NCBI GenBank assembly: GCA_963971575.1
Contig: OZ020616.1
Span: forward strand, 59,440,907-59,504,906
DNA from: Liopterus haemorrhoidalis
Taxonomy: Eukaryota; Arthropoda; Insecta; Coleoptera; Dytiscidae
Length of the DNA stretch: 64,000 nt
Direction of reading: 5' to 3'
Both the position numbers and the translations under genes were made by a program. The notes below the pieces were generated by a model. It searched no databases. It saw nothing but the letters and a program-made list of their open reading frames with translations, and had not been told where the DNA came from. This document shows, in pieces, positions 33,188 through 43,878 of this stretch (position 1 is the stretch's first letter; the number at the start of each line of letters is the position of its first letter).

Positions 33188-34130
33188 TTTTTTGTTCTAC
33201 GTTATTTTCTCGCGCATATTTTATCATTTTTTTTTTTTTTTAATTTTTATATAGACCAATTTTAGGGTAGGGAGTCAAAAAAATACATTTTCACGTATGT
33301 AGTTTTTGAAATAAGGTCATTTTCTGTCGGTTTTTCTGAATTTATTCAAAATTAGTAAACCGTAGCTTATAATTGAGATTATTTTTGAGATCTACGACTC
33401 AAATTACATAAGTATACACATTTTGAAGTAAATCAGAGAGAAAAAAATTTTGCTCGAAAATTGAAAAAATCATAAGGGGTACCCCTTACGATTTTTTTGA
33501 TTTTTGGCCATTTTCAAAGGTTTTGTTTGATGATTCGTATTTAATGTAAAAGTTGAGTTATTAAGACCCCAATTTTTTTCTAGACTAAACAATATACAAA
33601 GATTCCATAAATTCAAACCGGAGTTCTCTATATTTTTTTGTTCTTAAGTTAGGATTTTTTGAAATTTAAAAAAAAAAATTAAAAAACTGAAAATTTCGCA
33701 AAAAAAAAATTGTTTGGGAATTGGTTCAAAATGAGTACTAAGGCCCTTAAGGACCTCAGGATTTCAAAATTTTCAACCGCAGGTCTCTATCTCATGTAGA
33801 TTTTGAGATACGGTCTTTCGAAAATGAATTATTTACAAATTTTCAAAACTACATAGATCAAAAAGGCGTTAACTAAGAAGGGCCCTGTATTTTATCTAGG
33901 TAGAAAAAAATCTGTAGATTTCAAACCGCAGGTCCCTATATTTTATTGTTCTTTAGTTAAGATTTTTTTTTAATTTCAAAAAAGGAATTAAAAATTTCAC
34001 AAAAAAAAAATGTTTTATTTTTAATAATAACAGTCTCTGGAAGTCATATTTATCGCTACTATTTGCAAGTGTAACTTTTTTTAAAATTTAAAATCAGTCA
34101 ATTTATTTTTTTTTACCGGAATGTTAGCAC
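33188..34130. repeat. Family E dispersed repeat, copy 1
   Basis: Contains the palindrome AAGGGGTACCCCTT (about 33473-33488), TTTTTGGCCATTTTCAAAGG, and internal sub-repeats with AATTTCAAACCGCAGGTC-like blocks near 33610, 33770 and 33920. Shares these with 56.7-57.7 and 63.2-64 kb, but is the most diverged copy. Confidence 0.65.
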
Positions 34131-34210
34131 TTCCATAAAGGCTTATCTCTGAAAAGTTTTCATGTTGCTATAGCGGAGAAAATAAAAAGAGCATTAACAT
34201 TATTATCTCT

Positions 34211-34350
34211 CACCTTTCACCTTCTTCTTTTCTTTCTTCATTTATTTGTTCGGGGTGTTCCTGGTGGTCCGGATGTTCCGGTTGTGCAACGTGTTCCGGT
34301 TCATTTTGTTCGGTTTGCTTGTCTGATTCAGTAACACCACCCATTATCAT
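34211..34350 (-). CDS. Candidate short acidic exon or small open frame (uncertain)
   Basis: Minus-strand ATG at 34350 opens MIMGGVTESDKQTEQNEPEH, continuing through repeated Pro-Glu-His and His-Pro-Glu motifs to EERKEEGER. It then meets AAAG|GTGAGA (GT at 34213-34212), a strong splice donor; without splicing a TGA stop follows at once. The codon-like composition (Glu, Gln, Pro, His) stands out from the AT-rich surroundings. No domain is recognised. It could be the first coding exon of an unknown gene, a disordered segment, or chance. Confidence 0.25.
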
Positions 34351-34834
34351 TATTGGAATCAGTCCGCGGTGTTAGGAGGTGATGTTTAGACGTTCATCTC
34401 AGACGGGCGTCGCGACGTCTCACCTGTGGGAATATGTAATTAGATTAGATATGAATACCCTCCCTGGAGATAATCAAATACGTCTCTATACATATATTCT
34501 AAGAGGAAATAATGAGTTTTCACATTTGGTTGTGCATTGTGATTTTATTCGGGAGAAATACGAACTTGTTTACTTGTATTTTATTTTAGTCTGTTTATAT
34601 TATACATTCACCCTAGAATGCAAAGCGACTCGTTTTTGTAACGTTTGATTAAATCTGGTACAGAAAATTGGAATTTTATAATATTAATATTTATTTTATT
34701 GGTCCAGAAGTTTATATTCATACATAATATTGGACAAGTCATTATTTTTTACATGTAAGAACATTTGATTATTATTACAGTCAAATCAGTTAAAATTATT
34801 ACATGATAACAATACAGAATAAAAAGATAAAAAA
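34351..34834. other. Unassigned DNA
   Basis: An 89-codon plus frame (34379-34648) has no recognisable motif. No repeats. Confidence 0.3.
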
Positions 34835-34998
34835 ATCAGCTGTGGCCACCACAGGACCAACCGCCATCATAAAGTACTTGTATAAAATACATTGTAGCAG
34901 CAGAGTAGAAATAACTTGGCCTAATATTTTTTAACAGAGATATTATTTATCATGACCATGGTAACGTTACATATAAGTATGAAAAAATAGATACTTAG
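34835..34998 (-). mobile_element. Family B 3'-end fragment
   Basis: ATCAGCTGTGGCCACCACAG to ATAAGTATGAAAAAATAGA. Confidence 0.82.
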
Positions 34999-35299
34999 AA
35001 AAAATTTCACACAGAGGGGCAAGCGAAATACTGCAATCTGTAAACATTCAGCAGTTTTTTTATTTTATTTGATACAATTTGGCCATTCCAAGAGGACAAC
35101 AAATCCCAATAACAGGAATGGCACTAACATACAGAAAAAATCAAAGATAATAATACATCTGGCAAAAAGAATACATATACATATATATAAATATATCAAT
35201 ATAGAATATACTGCGTGTAAACATACATACAGCATATATAAAACATATAATATATATTATATATACACATCATACATAATACATACGATAAATTAAAGA
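34999..35299. repeat. TA/CATA-rich low-complexity DNA
   Basis: 35161-35285 consists largely of ATACATATATA-type repeats. Confidence 0.6.
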
Positions 35300-35540
35300 T
35301 AAATAAATTAAATTAAATTTTTAATAAATTAAATTAAGACAGTGATTTGTACGACTTGATGAAACTGTTATTAACTCAAAATTTCTGATAGCATAAGAGC
35401 CATTTATAATTTTGTATAGAAATGTCAGGTCAATTACTTTACGCCTTTTTTCCAGGTCAACTAAATGCACAGAAAAATTTGGAAATTTAATTTTCATATA
35501 ATTAATAAACCTGTTTTGTATGAATTGAATTCTGTTTATA

Positions 35541-36111
35541 CCGGGTGAATTATTTAAGGAGCAACATACATGTTTCACATATAACTTTAATGAAGTGAGT
35601 TATTTCAAAAGCAACATAGCCATAGCAGTAGCGTAGTGGTAACACATGTGCTCTGCGTTGCAAAGGTCTCGGGTTCGAATCCCGTTCAGGCTTGGAAATT
35701 TTCTCAAATAAAAATTGTCCTGGCTAATTGCCACAGCAGCAAAGGTCATTAAATTAAAAAAAATAAAATATATATAGACATAAAACAAATGCTTATCGTA
35801 TCCATAGAAAACACAAAATATTATTTTTTTAAAATATTTTTTGGACTTAGCTACTAAGGACATTATTATTTTTGTTTGTATGTAAACATAAACAAACTAA
35901 TAAAAATTCATTTATTGTTCCAATTTACTATTTCTTAGTCGTCTAGGAACTTTATCATGTCAAATAACTTTTATATCTAATCACCATTGCATATCTGTTG
36001 CCCTGGATATGAGCTTCTGCTTTCATAATTTACTATGTTGCAAATGAAATAACTCACTTCATTAACATTATATCTGAAACATGTATGTTACTCCTTAAAT
36101 AATTCACCCGG
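35541..36111. mobile_element. MITE with ~85-bp TIRs, inserted in the retrotransposon
   Basis: Ends CCGGGTGAATTATTTAAGGA / TCCTTAAATAATTCACCCGG, arms about 85 bp (through GAAGTGAGTTATTTC), flanked by TATA (35537-35540, 36112-36115). It carries a tRNA-derived sequence inside. Confidence 0.87.
35625..35755 (+). repeat. tRNA-derived SINE-like sequence inside the MITE
   Basis: Box A TAGCGTAGTGGTAACAC and a perfect box B (GGGTTCGAATCCCG) at standard spacing, then a tRNA-unrelated body ending in A-rich DNA. The anticodon stem pairs poorly, so it is a SINE or tRNA pseudogene rather than a tRNA gene. Confidence 0.6.
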
Positions 36112-36484
36112 TATATACAATACTAGGGCGACCAACAAACGAAGACAAATTCAAGCTGGCTTCTAACCAGTGTTTTGTATAAGGCCATAACAAATAAGGG
36201 ATTTTTTTACATTTTTACATGACCGGATAAGGAAACCAAGCATTTTATAAGCCTTTTGAACGATTTTATCAATGTGTATATCCATAATTAATTTGTTATC
36301 TAGAGTGATGCCGAGATCTTTAACATTATTCCCAGAACTAATAATAGTTGCGTTCCCATTGTTGCGCGCCCATTGTTTTGGTAGTGGTGTATCACGGCAT
36401 TTGTGAGAACAAGTTCGTGTGTTAAAAAGTATTTATTCCACGGTGCAACTTTACCGGGAGTAAAGTTTTGACATGCCGGATGTG

Positions 36485-36552
36485 TCCAGGGCTGACTGGT
36501 GGACTGGTGGACTGGTGGACTGGTCGACTGGTCGACTGGTGGACGGGTGGAC
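36485..36552. repeat. Minisatellite of ~9-bp GACTGGTGG units
   Basis: About seven units GACTGGTGG/GACTGGTCG/GACGGGTGG in tandem. It creates artificial Ser-Thr-Pro-Val-rich frames on the minus strand. Confidence 0.85.
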
Positions 36553-36947
36553 GGCCTGACATTTCAGTGATACTCTGACAGTTATAGTCGCGAACAATAT
36601 CCGACACGGTGCCGCGATATTCTCTGGAAATAAAGCTTTTATGACTCTGACCCAATTCACTCCAATGTATGAATTGGAAAAAGAACAATTTATCAAAAAC
36701 ATAACATAACTCGCGCACTTAAAATAAATACAAGATATTAATACTGTTATACGAGGCTATTAAACACCAAGGCGATTCAAGCCATTTTGAAAATTGCTAA
36801 TGTTTTAACCAACGTTGTAACGTTGTAACCCTCTAAGCTGGAATAGACACAGAGCGCTAAAAAAATTCACTGAGCAGCTAGAAAATTCTTGTGGGCAGAA
36901 TTTTAGTGGAGGAAATAATTTAAAATTCATACATTTTAATTTTTAAT
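36553..36947. other. Unassigned DNA
   Basis: No feature recognised. Confidence 0.35.
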
Positions 36948-37538
36948 TACCTTATTTTTCGGACCATAAGACGCATCTTTTAACGCAGAAAAATCGACTC
37001 ACAATTGAGGTGCGTCTTATGGTCTGAAGATACAGGTGCGTTGTTTCAAAAGTTTGCGATATTAGTGTGGAATCAGTTCGTAGCGCATAAAACAGAATCA
37101 ACCAAGAAAATATAATAGAAATTAATACAGAATTAGTAATTTCTGTAGGCCTTACAAGTCAACGACAACCCTTGGGTCGATTAATAAACCATTTCATAAT
37201 TTTATGCGGGAAGAGTGGAACAAACGAATGATAAAGCCAAATCGCGATGTTACAACAACAGGACGTATGAAACGGACGACAAATTCAGAAGTACCTGGGT
37301 AAAAAATTCATCCGAACCTGTAAAAGAAAAGACGATTATAAAGTATTTTAAGAAATGCGGTATAAGCAACGCATTGGATAGTATCGAAGATGACTTGGTT
37401 TTTGAAGAGATTGACAATAGTTGAGATGAAAATAATACGAACAATGACATTAACGAGACGAGTGATAGTACAGAGAGTGAAGATGAACAGAATGTTGCTG
37501 GTACGAGTTATTGTAATAATAATATTCTTTTTAAAAAT
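36948..37538 (+). pseudogene. Tigger/pogo-like transposon relic, C-terminal end of transposase
   Basis: The left end TTTTTCGGACCATAAGACGC with an inverted copy GCGTCTTATGGTCTGA 50 bp later is a known kind of pogo/Tigger terminus. The coding remnant starts near 37150 (LTSQRQPLG, then NKPFHNFMREEWNKRM in another frame). After a shift at about 37300 it continues as WVKNSSEPVKEKTIIKYFKK and CGISNALDSIEDDLVFEEID. This is the DDE_1/jerky-like C-terminus: W-V..S...V.E..II.SFKKCGISNALD followed by an acidic tail, which reads on past a stop as DENNTNNDINETSDS. The DNA-binding domain and catalytic core are deleted and several frameshifts are present. A family A copy replaces the expected right end. Confidence 0.72.
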
Positions 37539-38532
37539 TGATGTGAAGTGTGAATTTTCACACATTTCTGGGTTTTGCAGGTATTTAGTAACTGAATGAT
37601 GAATATTTGGAATGCCAAAACAAATTTTATGTCAAAATATTTTTTTATGAATTTTAATTCGAATGCCTAATACCATTATTTAAGTTTCTAAATATATGCA
37701 GTATTTTTTTTTTAAATAGCAAAGTTCATTAAGATTTTGAAAATTGCACCTATGGCTTCCATTGGTTGCTTACATCATAAGTCCCGCCCTTTGATTTCGT
37801 CAAACATAGAATTAAATTATAATTTCAACACTTTCCACTGGTTATTAAATTTACGCTTTTAAAAATTAAATGCAACATTTACCAAATATAACTAGAATTT
37901 TAACAAAATAATTTAAACAAAATAAAAATGCAAAAAAAAAACAAAAAATAAAATCAACAGGATTCGAACCCTAGTTGGCAAGTTAAATTATATTATTAAG
38001 CGTACGACAAATCCAACCACGCCACGAGAGCTACTGTTTAGGTATGTTACACAACGTATTAAATAGTTAACATATTTTAGTTAAAAACACAAAAAATGCG
38101 TTATTTTCCAAAAACATAATCTGATCAAAAATTCCTGTTGTACTATTCCGGTTCACACCAATGTACATTACTTATAATTTTTTCAGATTTTTAGTTTAAA
38201 CCATCTGGGCTACAGGGTGTGGGACAAAAAATTTTTTGCACAATTTTGGCAAAAATCGCATCAAAATAATTTATTTTGCAAAAATAAAATTTTGATCCTT
38301 AATCCACGTACTAAGGGCTTTCATTTGATACCCTACTCAGAATTTAAAAAAAATATATTTTTTTTCGATGAGCACATATTTGTTTATATTTTTAGAGGGA
38401 TATGTTTTTTAGATGTTTTAGTATTTTTCCTATGTGCGGGTCAAAGAGTTGTATAAGCATGCCAAATTTCAACTCTCTAGGTTTAGCCGTTTGGCTACAA
38501 TTTTTACCGAACAGACAGACAGACGACAAAAT

Positions 38533-38534
<2 letters not shown>
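37539..38534 (-). mobile_element. Family A Helentron-like element, 5' tip replaced by (TA)n
   Basis: The 3' terminus with stem-loop (GTGTGAATTTTCACAC) is at 37539. The interior closely matches 31029-32101. The 5' tip is lost just beyond a short GTCT array at about 38513-38526, where a (TA)n tract begins. Confidence 0.85.
37954..38030 (-). repeat. tRNA-like block in family A
   Basis: Minus strand of the same block as 31620-31692, with box B AGGGTTCGAATCCTG. Confidence 0.5.
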
Positions 38535-38571
<37 letters not shown>

Positions 38572-38575
38572 TAAA

Positions 38576-38618
<43 letters not shown>
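38535..38618. repeat. (TA)n microsatellite in two blocks
   Basis: Two (TA)16-19 runs separated by GTCTAAATGAA. Confidence 0.95.
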
Positions 38619-38623
<5 letters not shown>

Positions 38624-39746
38624 TATATAAGAGGCAACACTCGTATGTAGCATGAATCTGAGTACACAAAAAAATCTCCATATTCCTCATATAAGACACG
38701 TGATATTTCCACAGGTGTGCAGCGAAACGCACTTATAATAGTAAATGCTGTTCGCTAAATCTTCAGACTGCTCCAATTCTATTCTCCCATGTCTCAAGAT
38801 TGCATATCTTTATTGTGATCCATATACAGATGTATATATATTTTTGCGTCGCCGTCGGGATTTTAGTCTGTCAAATCTGACCCGGATTCTTCCGGAGGCG
38901 AATCATGAAGCGATTTCCTTTTAACAATGTGAACTGCAGAGAATGCGACTTTGAAATCTGACCTGAATTATGTATTTTTTTTTACGTCGTGTGAAAGCTT
39001 TGAGGATGGCGTTCGATCGGTCCGGGATTGAACCGGGGAACTTTCAGTTCTTTGAGTATAGACGGGAAGCCAAATTACATCATGTTTATAACATTTTATA
39101 AATTTACAACAACTTCTTTTTACGGTCTCTCCGCTTACACCCCACAGCCAAAAGGGAAAACAAGAAAAAAGACAACTACTAACAAGCAAAATAAAATCAA
39201 CTCTTTAAAAAAAAGAAATCTTGTAATATGAAAATAAATACTTGCAGAATAAGTGGAAAAACGATAAAATCACCCAGTTCACCGCTTAAATTACCGTTTG
39301 GGAGTAATTATTTTAATAAAAAAATTATCCAAAATTAGGCAAAACAAACTTTAACGGACCCAAATACAAACGACAACAAACTTAATCGAGCCCAAACAAG
39401 TAAGAATAAACATTAGACGTTTGTCGATATTTCACTGAGGCTAATAATTACTGTTTTAACTAAAAAATAAAAACTTATAAAAACAAACTCAACTTACACA
39501 AACATAAAAAAATGTCAACAAACTTAATCGATCCCAAACAAGCAAGAATAAACAAAAACAAATATTGGACGTCCATCGATGTTTCACTAAGGCAAATAAT
39601 TACTGTTCAACTAACCAAAACTTACAAATTTCGACGTACAAAAACACAAACGAATGTCAACAAACTTGATCGATTCCGAACAAAGAAGAATAAACCGAAA
39701 CGAACAAATACTGGACGTTTGTCGATGTTCCACCAGTTCCACCATT
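38619..39746. other. Unassigned DNA with a degenerate duplication
   Basis: 39355-39460 and 39500-39735 share AACAAACTTAATCGA-CCCAA, ACGTTTGTCGAT and TTCACTAAGGC-AATAATTACTGTT, indicating two or three diverged ~150-bp tandem copies. No coding evidence. Confidence 0.4.
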
Positions 39747-40364
39747 TTTTTTTTTTTTTTTTTTATTAATCTTTATTTAGCGACGCTTCAACTTCGCAGG
39801 TTTTTAGCGTCGTGTTTATAGTACATTTATATATTCTTACATAGTAGTTATACAATTATGTAGTTAATTAATACATATTAATACATAATTCGATATTAAT
39901 GCTAGAAATAGGTGTTAGATGAGAGTGGTTCGGCTTCTTTTAGATAACTTAAGATGGCTTGTTTTCTTTCGGGAATGTTGGCTAATGCTTCTGATAGGCT
40001 GTCTGGAATTTGTGTTCTTGAATTGTTCTGGAATAGTTCTACCATTTAAACTTACGCACGAGCCAGAAAATTTAATCTTTTGTGACCCTGTTCGCGTTAT
40101 CCAAAACTCAATTGTGACCCTCCCTCTTCAAAAGATTTTTGGATGCGTGTCATACTAAATGGTACTGGGTCCCGTTACTGGTTCCTATCTTATTTGTGTT
40201 CGTCCATGCAAGTATTCTTTTATTGTGATATTTTAATCTAAATAAGTAAATGAAATGTGATAAGCGTTTATAGCCGTTTTTGATGATAACTTGGTAATTA
40301 TAACCGGTTTTAATATTATTAAACATTTTTTTATATATGAAAATGTTAGATTCGATACGAGTTG
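39747..40364 (-). pseudogene. Probable retroelement 3' end with poly(A), split by the composite insertion
   Basis: On the minus strand a reading (SNIFIYKKMFNNIKTGYNYQ, then NGYKRLSHFIYLFRLKYHNK) with several stops downstream ends in a 3' region and a poly(A) run (T-run at about 39747-39765 on the plus strand). If the 4.46-kb insertion (40365-44820) is removed, the frame continues without a stop into the sequence at 44821-44870 (QYFLRSFYTSKH). The size and poly(A) suggest the C-terminus of a LINE reverse transcriptase, but no diagnostic motif is clear. Confidence 0.4.
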
Positions 40365-41302
40365 AATAGGGGATAGGCATGATTTTTTTAATTTTTTTTA
40401 TTATATTCCTCTTGTTGCATATAAACATAAAAAACAGTTTTTATTTTATTTTTTTGTAATTTGAAGGCTTAAAAAAATCATAAATGTATGTAGCGCACGA
40501 AAACGACGTGTGACGTCATACCCCTTCTAACTGACGTATGACACTACTAGCTTACCGGCGTACATAGTCTGTTGTGAACTTATTTGTTTGTATAACTTTC
40601 ATAGGTTATGTAAAGTTAGAGTGATTTTAGTTAAAATAAAGTTTAATTCTATAAAAACAATTTATACATGTTTACCGAATTAAATTTTATATTAAAATAG
40701 ATAACTTATATTGCAGTATTTCAATTATGCCTCTAACGTTTTGTAACTTCATGTAAACAATGTAGTAAAATTCTGACATCTAAATTACATAAATATTTAC
40801 ATTTTACAGAGTTGCAGCGTTTGTTTACATAAAGTTATAGAATATAAAATAAAAATTACTTTGACACCACGTATTTCTTCAGCACTGTAGCATTCATTAT
40901 TTTTAATATATTCCATGAGCATAAATGCATCAATGTTGGGTAAATTATCACTCTGAGCCCTAACAAAATCTTTATCTGCCATTTTAATAATAAATGCGTG
41001 AAAAATTGCTTAAAAACAAATACAAAACTCTCGAACAATACAATACACATACGTGTAAAGATTATGTTGTAGCTGTATCTGTGATGTGAAACCCCTATCG
41101 TTTGACGTCATACTCAGTCGTTTTACTCGGCAACCTTTGCTCCGTGGTCGGCTTATTTCAAATTTACAATATTTTAATTCAAAAATTTGGCTATAATATT
41201 AATTAAAATGTAATTTTTGTTTTGTTAGGTGACATAACTAACATTAACATATCAAAATAATGTAGTTTTAAGGAAATACAAATTTTATGCGTATCCCCTA
41301 TT
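40365..41302 (-). mobile_element. Left 938-bp unit of an inverted pair (ISL2EU-like?)
   Basis: Inverted ends AATAGGGGATAGGCATGA (outer) and TATGCGTATCCCCTATT (inner) share AATAGGGGATA. Nearly identical, in inverted orientation, to 43879-44820. Contains a 41-codon first-exon-like frame at 40860-40982. The sequence reads like the 5' end of a gene joined directly to a transposon end, i.e. an internally deleted transposon. Confidence 0.8.
40860..40982 (-). CDS. First-exon-like frame resembling YqaJ/SWIM-type insect proteins (left copy)
   Basis: ATG at 40982 opens MADKDFVRAQSDNLPNIDAF and runs 41 codons to AEEIRGVK, ending exactly in phase 0 before GTAATT, a plausible splice donor. Unspliced, the frame continues 20 codons to a stop at 40797. 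NLP.ID..M..EY....N..Y.AEEIRGVK is, as I recall it, the N-terminus of insect proteins with SWIM zinc finger plus YqaJ exonuclease domains, a companion gene of ISL2EU transposons. No later exon is present, so only the stub survives. The family link is from memory and moderate. Confidence 0.5.
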
Positions 41303-41530
41303 GGTGCGTGCATAATGGGGTGTTGGGTACCACTGGAACACTTGCTTTGTGCCGAGAGTTATGACCCTCTCAAGTCCTGCGCCCTTCTCTTGACACGCTT
41401 GAGAAGGGAGATGTTAAGTCGACGTTTTATCCTCCAACAAATTTTTAGGATATAGCCAAGATATTTCAGTCTTATTACACTGCAAAATAAAGATTTAACT
41501 CTTTTGTATAAGCTCTTACTAAAAATGTAA
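41303..41530 (-). pseudogene. Possible reverse-transcriptase fragment
   Basis: The minus-strand reading LKYLGYILKICWRIKRRLNI, then SLLKRVKRRAQDL, resembles the LKYLG... and LL.RVQRRA..L motifs of non-LTR reverse transcriptases. Short and flanked by no other motif. Confidence 0.35.
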
Positions 41531-42196
41531 CAACATGTTCACAAAGGGTCGGCGAGAGATAACATAATTTTGTTACTTATTAGAATTTTGATATCCCCAA
41601 AAGAGAAGTATTTATTATTTTTCTAAATTAAAATATTTAAAATTTGTTTTTTTCGTGAAACATCGTGTAATTTTATTCTTTGTCTTCTAAAAACGTTTTA
41701 ACTGTCTGTTATGAAATATGCCGTTCTATTTCTGTATCTCTTTTCTTACTGATTTATTAAAGTGAACATCTGAAAAGGTTTGTAATAAAATTTAAAAATT
41801 CTAAAAATATCTCAACAAAAAAAGACCCAAACATAATTCATAAAGGCAGATAATGCAAATTGACATCTAATTCTGATTATAGTCGAGGAATGTAGAAGAG
41901 GGGCAAGGAGGGGGTGTAAGGAGGCGAGGGTATATTCTTGTATTCTTTAATTATCCAGAGGGAGATCACTTTCCATTGTAGCGCGAGCTGGAAGCTCTCC
42001 AGTTTCCAAACCACTTACTAACTCATAAATTTATCCGTAGAAACGAATTAAAATCTCTGGCAAAGAAAGTCTAAGGAGAAAAGTACAGGAAATTGATATT
42101 AATGTTAAGAACGTTTAAGATAATACTCAAGGCGGAGATACACATAGTTGGATTGAAGTAGGGATTATAAAATATTCATTCTCTCAGCTATTTTTT
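41531..42196. other. Unassigned DNA within the composite
   Basis: No coding or repeat feature recognised. Confidence 0.35.
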
Positions 42197-42480
42197 ACCG
42201 ACCGCCAACATATATAAGGGAGGTATTGTGATCATACCGTTTTTGACATTTCGATGGATCTCCACGAATTGAGGTCCCTACATAACGTTTTGACTATTTT
42301 TAGCATGATTTCTGTCGGTCTGTCCATTAGTCTGTCTGTCTGTGTGTGTGTATGTCCGTCCGTCTGTCTGTGTACAGGTGCATAGCAAAATCTGCTAAAA
42401 GGATTTTTATGAAATATCATATTTAAGGTTTTGACATTAACGTTACGATCGTGCCGAGTTGATCAACTTTTGGTAATAAT
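42197..42480 (+). mobile_element. Family B 5' fragment
   Basis: ACCGACCGCCAACATATATA after TTTTTT, short GTCT array at 42309-42370, truncated after GTTGATCAACTTTTGGTAAT. Confidence 0.82.
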
Positions 42481-42609
42481 CGGTTGTTAACACAGATTTT
42501 GTCTGTGTTACACATTTTTACTCAGAGGTTACGCCTGTGCTACTAGGGTGCGTTTTTAGATTCGTGGAATGGGGGGTAGGTAAGAAAGAAGGTTAATAAA
42601 AACAAAGAA

Positions 42610-43590
42610 TTATTTTTCTTTTTCAATGTATTCTCCCTTAACTCTAATACATTTCTCAGATCTTTTTGTCTTCAAAATACGCTGAAACTACAGCTTTTAG
42701 TTCATCATTGAACGAAAAAAAAATTTCTCGAAGTTGTTTTTTCATATTCGGGAACAAATAGTAATCGCTGGGGTCCAGGTCTGTACTTTAGGGTGGATGA
42801 TTTAATTCCTGGAAGCCTGCCTTGTGCAGGGCAGCTTGTGCAACTCGACTTCGATGACCGGGCGCGTTGTCGTGCAAAAGCAGCACACCTTTTTCAAGTT
42901 TTCCTCTTCTCTTTTCTTTGATGGAGTCCCTTAATCGTTCTACAAGTGCGGCATAATATTCTCCCGTTATAGAGACGCCCTTTTCTTTGTAGTCGATGAG
43001 CAGGATTCCTATAGTGTCCCAAAATATGATCGCCATGAGCTTTCCAGCTGACTGTTGCATTTTAAACTTCTTTGGCGGGGTTGTACCTTTTTTGTGCCAC
43101 TGCATTGCATCTTGTTTGGATTCAGGTTCATAGTGATGAACCCATGTTTCATCTCCTGTAACAATCCGACTTAATACTTCATCCTGGTCTTCAATGCAGA
43201 GCTTTAAAAACGCCTGTGAGCATGCCATTCGTTCGTGTTTTTGAGGCGGTGTTAGCATTCTCGGGACCCATCTTGCACAGACATTTGTCATACCGAGATG
43301 ATCGTGCAGAATTTTAAAAATGGTTGTATCTGATACTCCAACCATTTTTGTAAGTCTCTTTTTCAAACGGGCATCTTCCAATAGTAAATTTTCAACTTTT
43401 TCACAAGTTCTGGCGTGGTCACATCAGTGGGACGTCCAGGGCGAGGATCGTCTTCCAGGGATTCTCTGCTTTGTTTAAACATGTTATGCCACTTATATAT
43501 CATGGTTTTACCAGGACAAGACTCCTGGTAAACACTGACAGGTTCGCTATCACGCCAAAATACACCACAACATGGCACTGATGTCTTTTA
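42610..43590 (-). pseudogene. mariner transposase (DD34D), nearly full length but inactive
   Basis: Minus-strand readings cover most of a ~340-residue mariner transposase. The helix-turn-helix part ends in FKQSRESLEDDPRPGRPTDV (near 43440). A frameshift near 43410 follows. Then come ILHDHLGM, WVPRMLTPPQKHERM, VTGDETWVHHYEPESKQDAM with the first catalytic Asp (GDETW, about 43160), and LLLHDNAPGHRS with the second (about 42880). DLDPSDYYLF holds the third, 34 residues after the second, giving DD34D. A TAA at about 42790 replaces the usual Tyr of the Y-S-P-D-L motif. Further shifts precede the C-terminus KCIRVKGEYIEKEK with a stop at 42610. Terminal inverted repeats were not identified. It lies between the two inverted 0.94-kb units. 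Confidence 0.85.
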
Positions 43591-43878
43591 TTTGTTTTTT
43601 CAAATATGAGTATTGTATTGTCCGTGTATTTGAACGTTGGTTTGAGGGCATGGGGGGGGGTCCCCGGTGATCTGTCGCGTGTTATACTGAACAGCACTCG
43701 ACAATTACGTACAACAGCCCCTTCATTGGCCATTAGCAGCCGCAACACAACGGCCATTGATCGGAATCGATTCAGAGATACCTGTCTATCCCCATCAACA
43801 GTAACACACGAACACCTGCTGCAGGAAGCAGCAGTTCTTGCTTAGTTCACCGGGTTGTGAACCACACAATACCTGGAC
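43591..43878. other. Unassigned DNA with a G-run
   Basis: G9 run near 43651-43659. Includes the short leader of the mariner, but no terminal repeat is recognised. Confidence 0.3.

Larger units (their letters stand above)
35300..36425 (-). pseudogene. CR1/jockey-like non-LTR retrotransposon 3' region, interrupted by a MITE
   Basis: On the minus strand, 36425-36112 reads KDLGITLDNKLIMDIHIDKI, then KAYKMLGFLIRSC and, after a frameshift, LYKTLVRSQLEFVFVCWSP. These are the palm-to-thumb motifs of LINE reverse transcriptases (LG..LD..L....HI...., LY..LVRS.LE....WSP). After the inserted element (35541-36111) it resumes INRIQFIQNRFINYMKIKFP, then LEKRRKVIDLTFLYKIINGS, the usual C-terminal block, with a stop near 35321 and an AATTTAAT-type tail. 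Removing the MITE restores the reading apart from one stop codon. Truncated 5' and frameshifted, so dead. Confidence 0.75.

Noticed and set aside
35625..35700. Functional tRNA gene
   Set aside because: Good boxes, but no acceptor-stem pairing and a poorly pairing anticodon stem; treated as SINE-like.
36422..36718. Ser/Thr/Pro-repeat protein
   Set aside because: The repeat part is the GACTGGTGG minisatellite. It is open in two frames on the same strand, which argues against coding.
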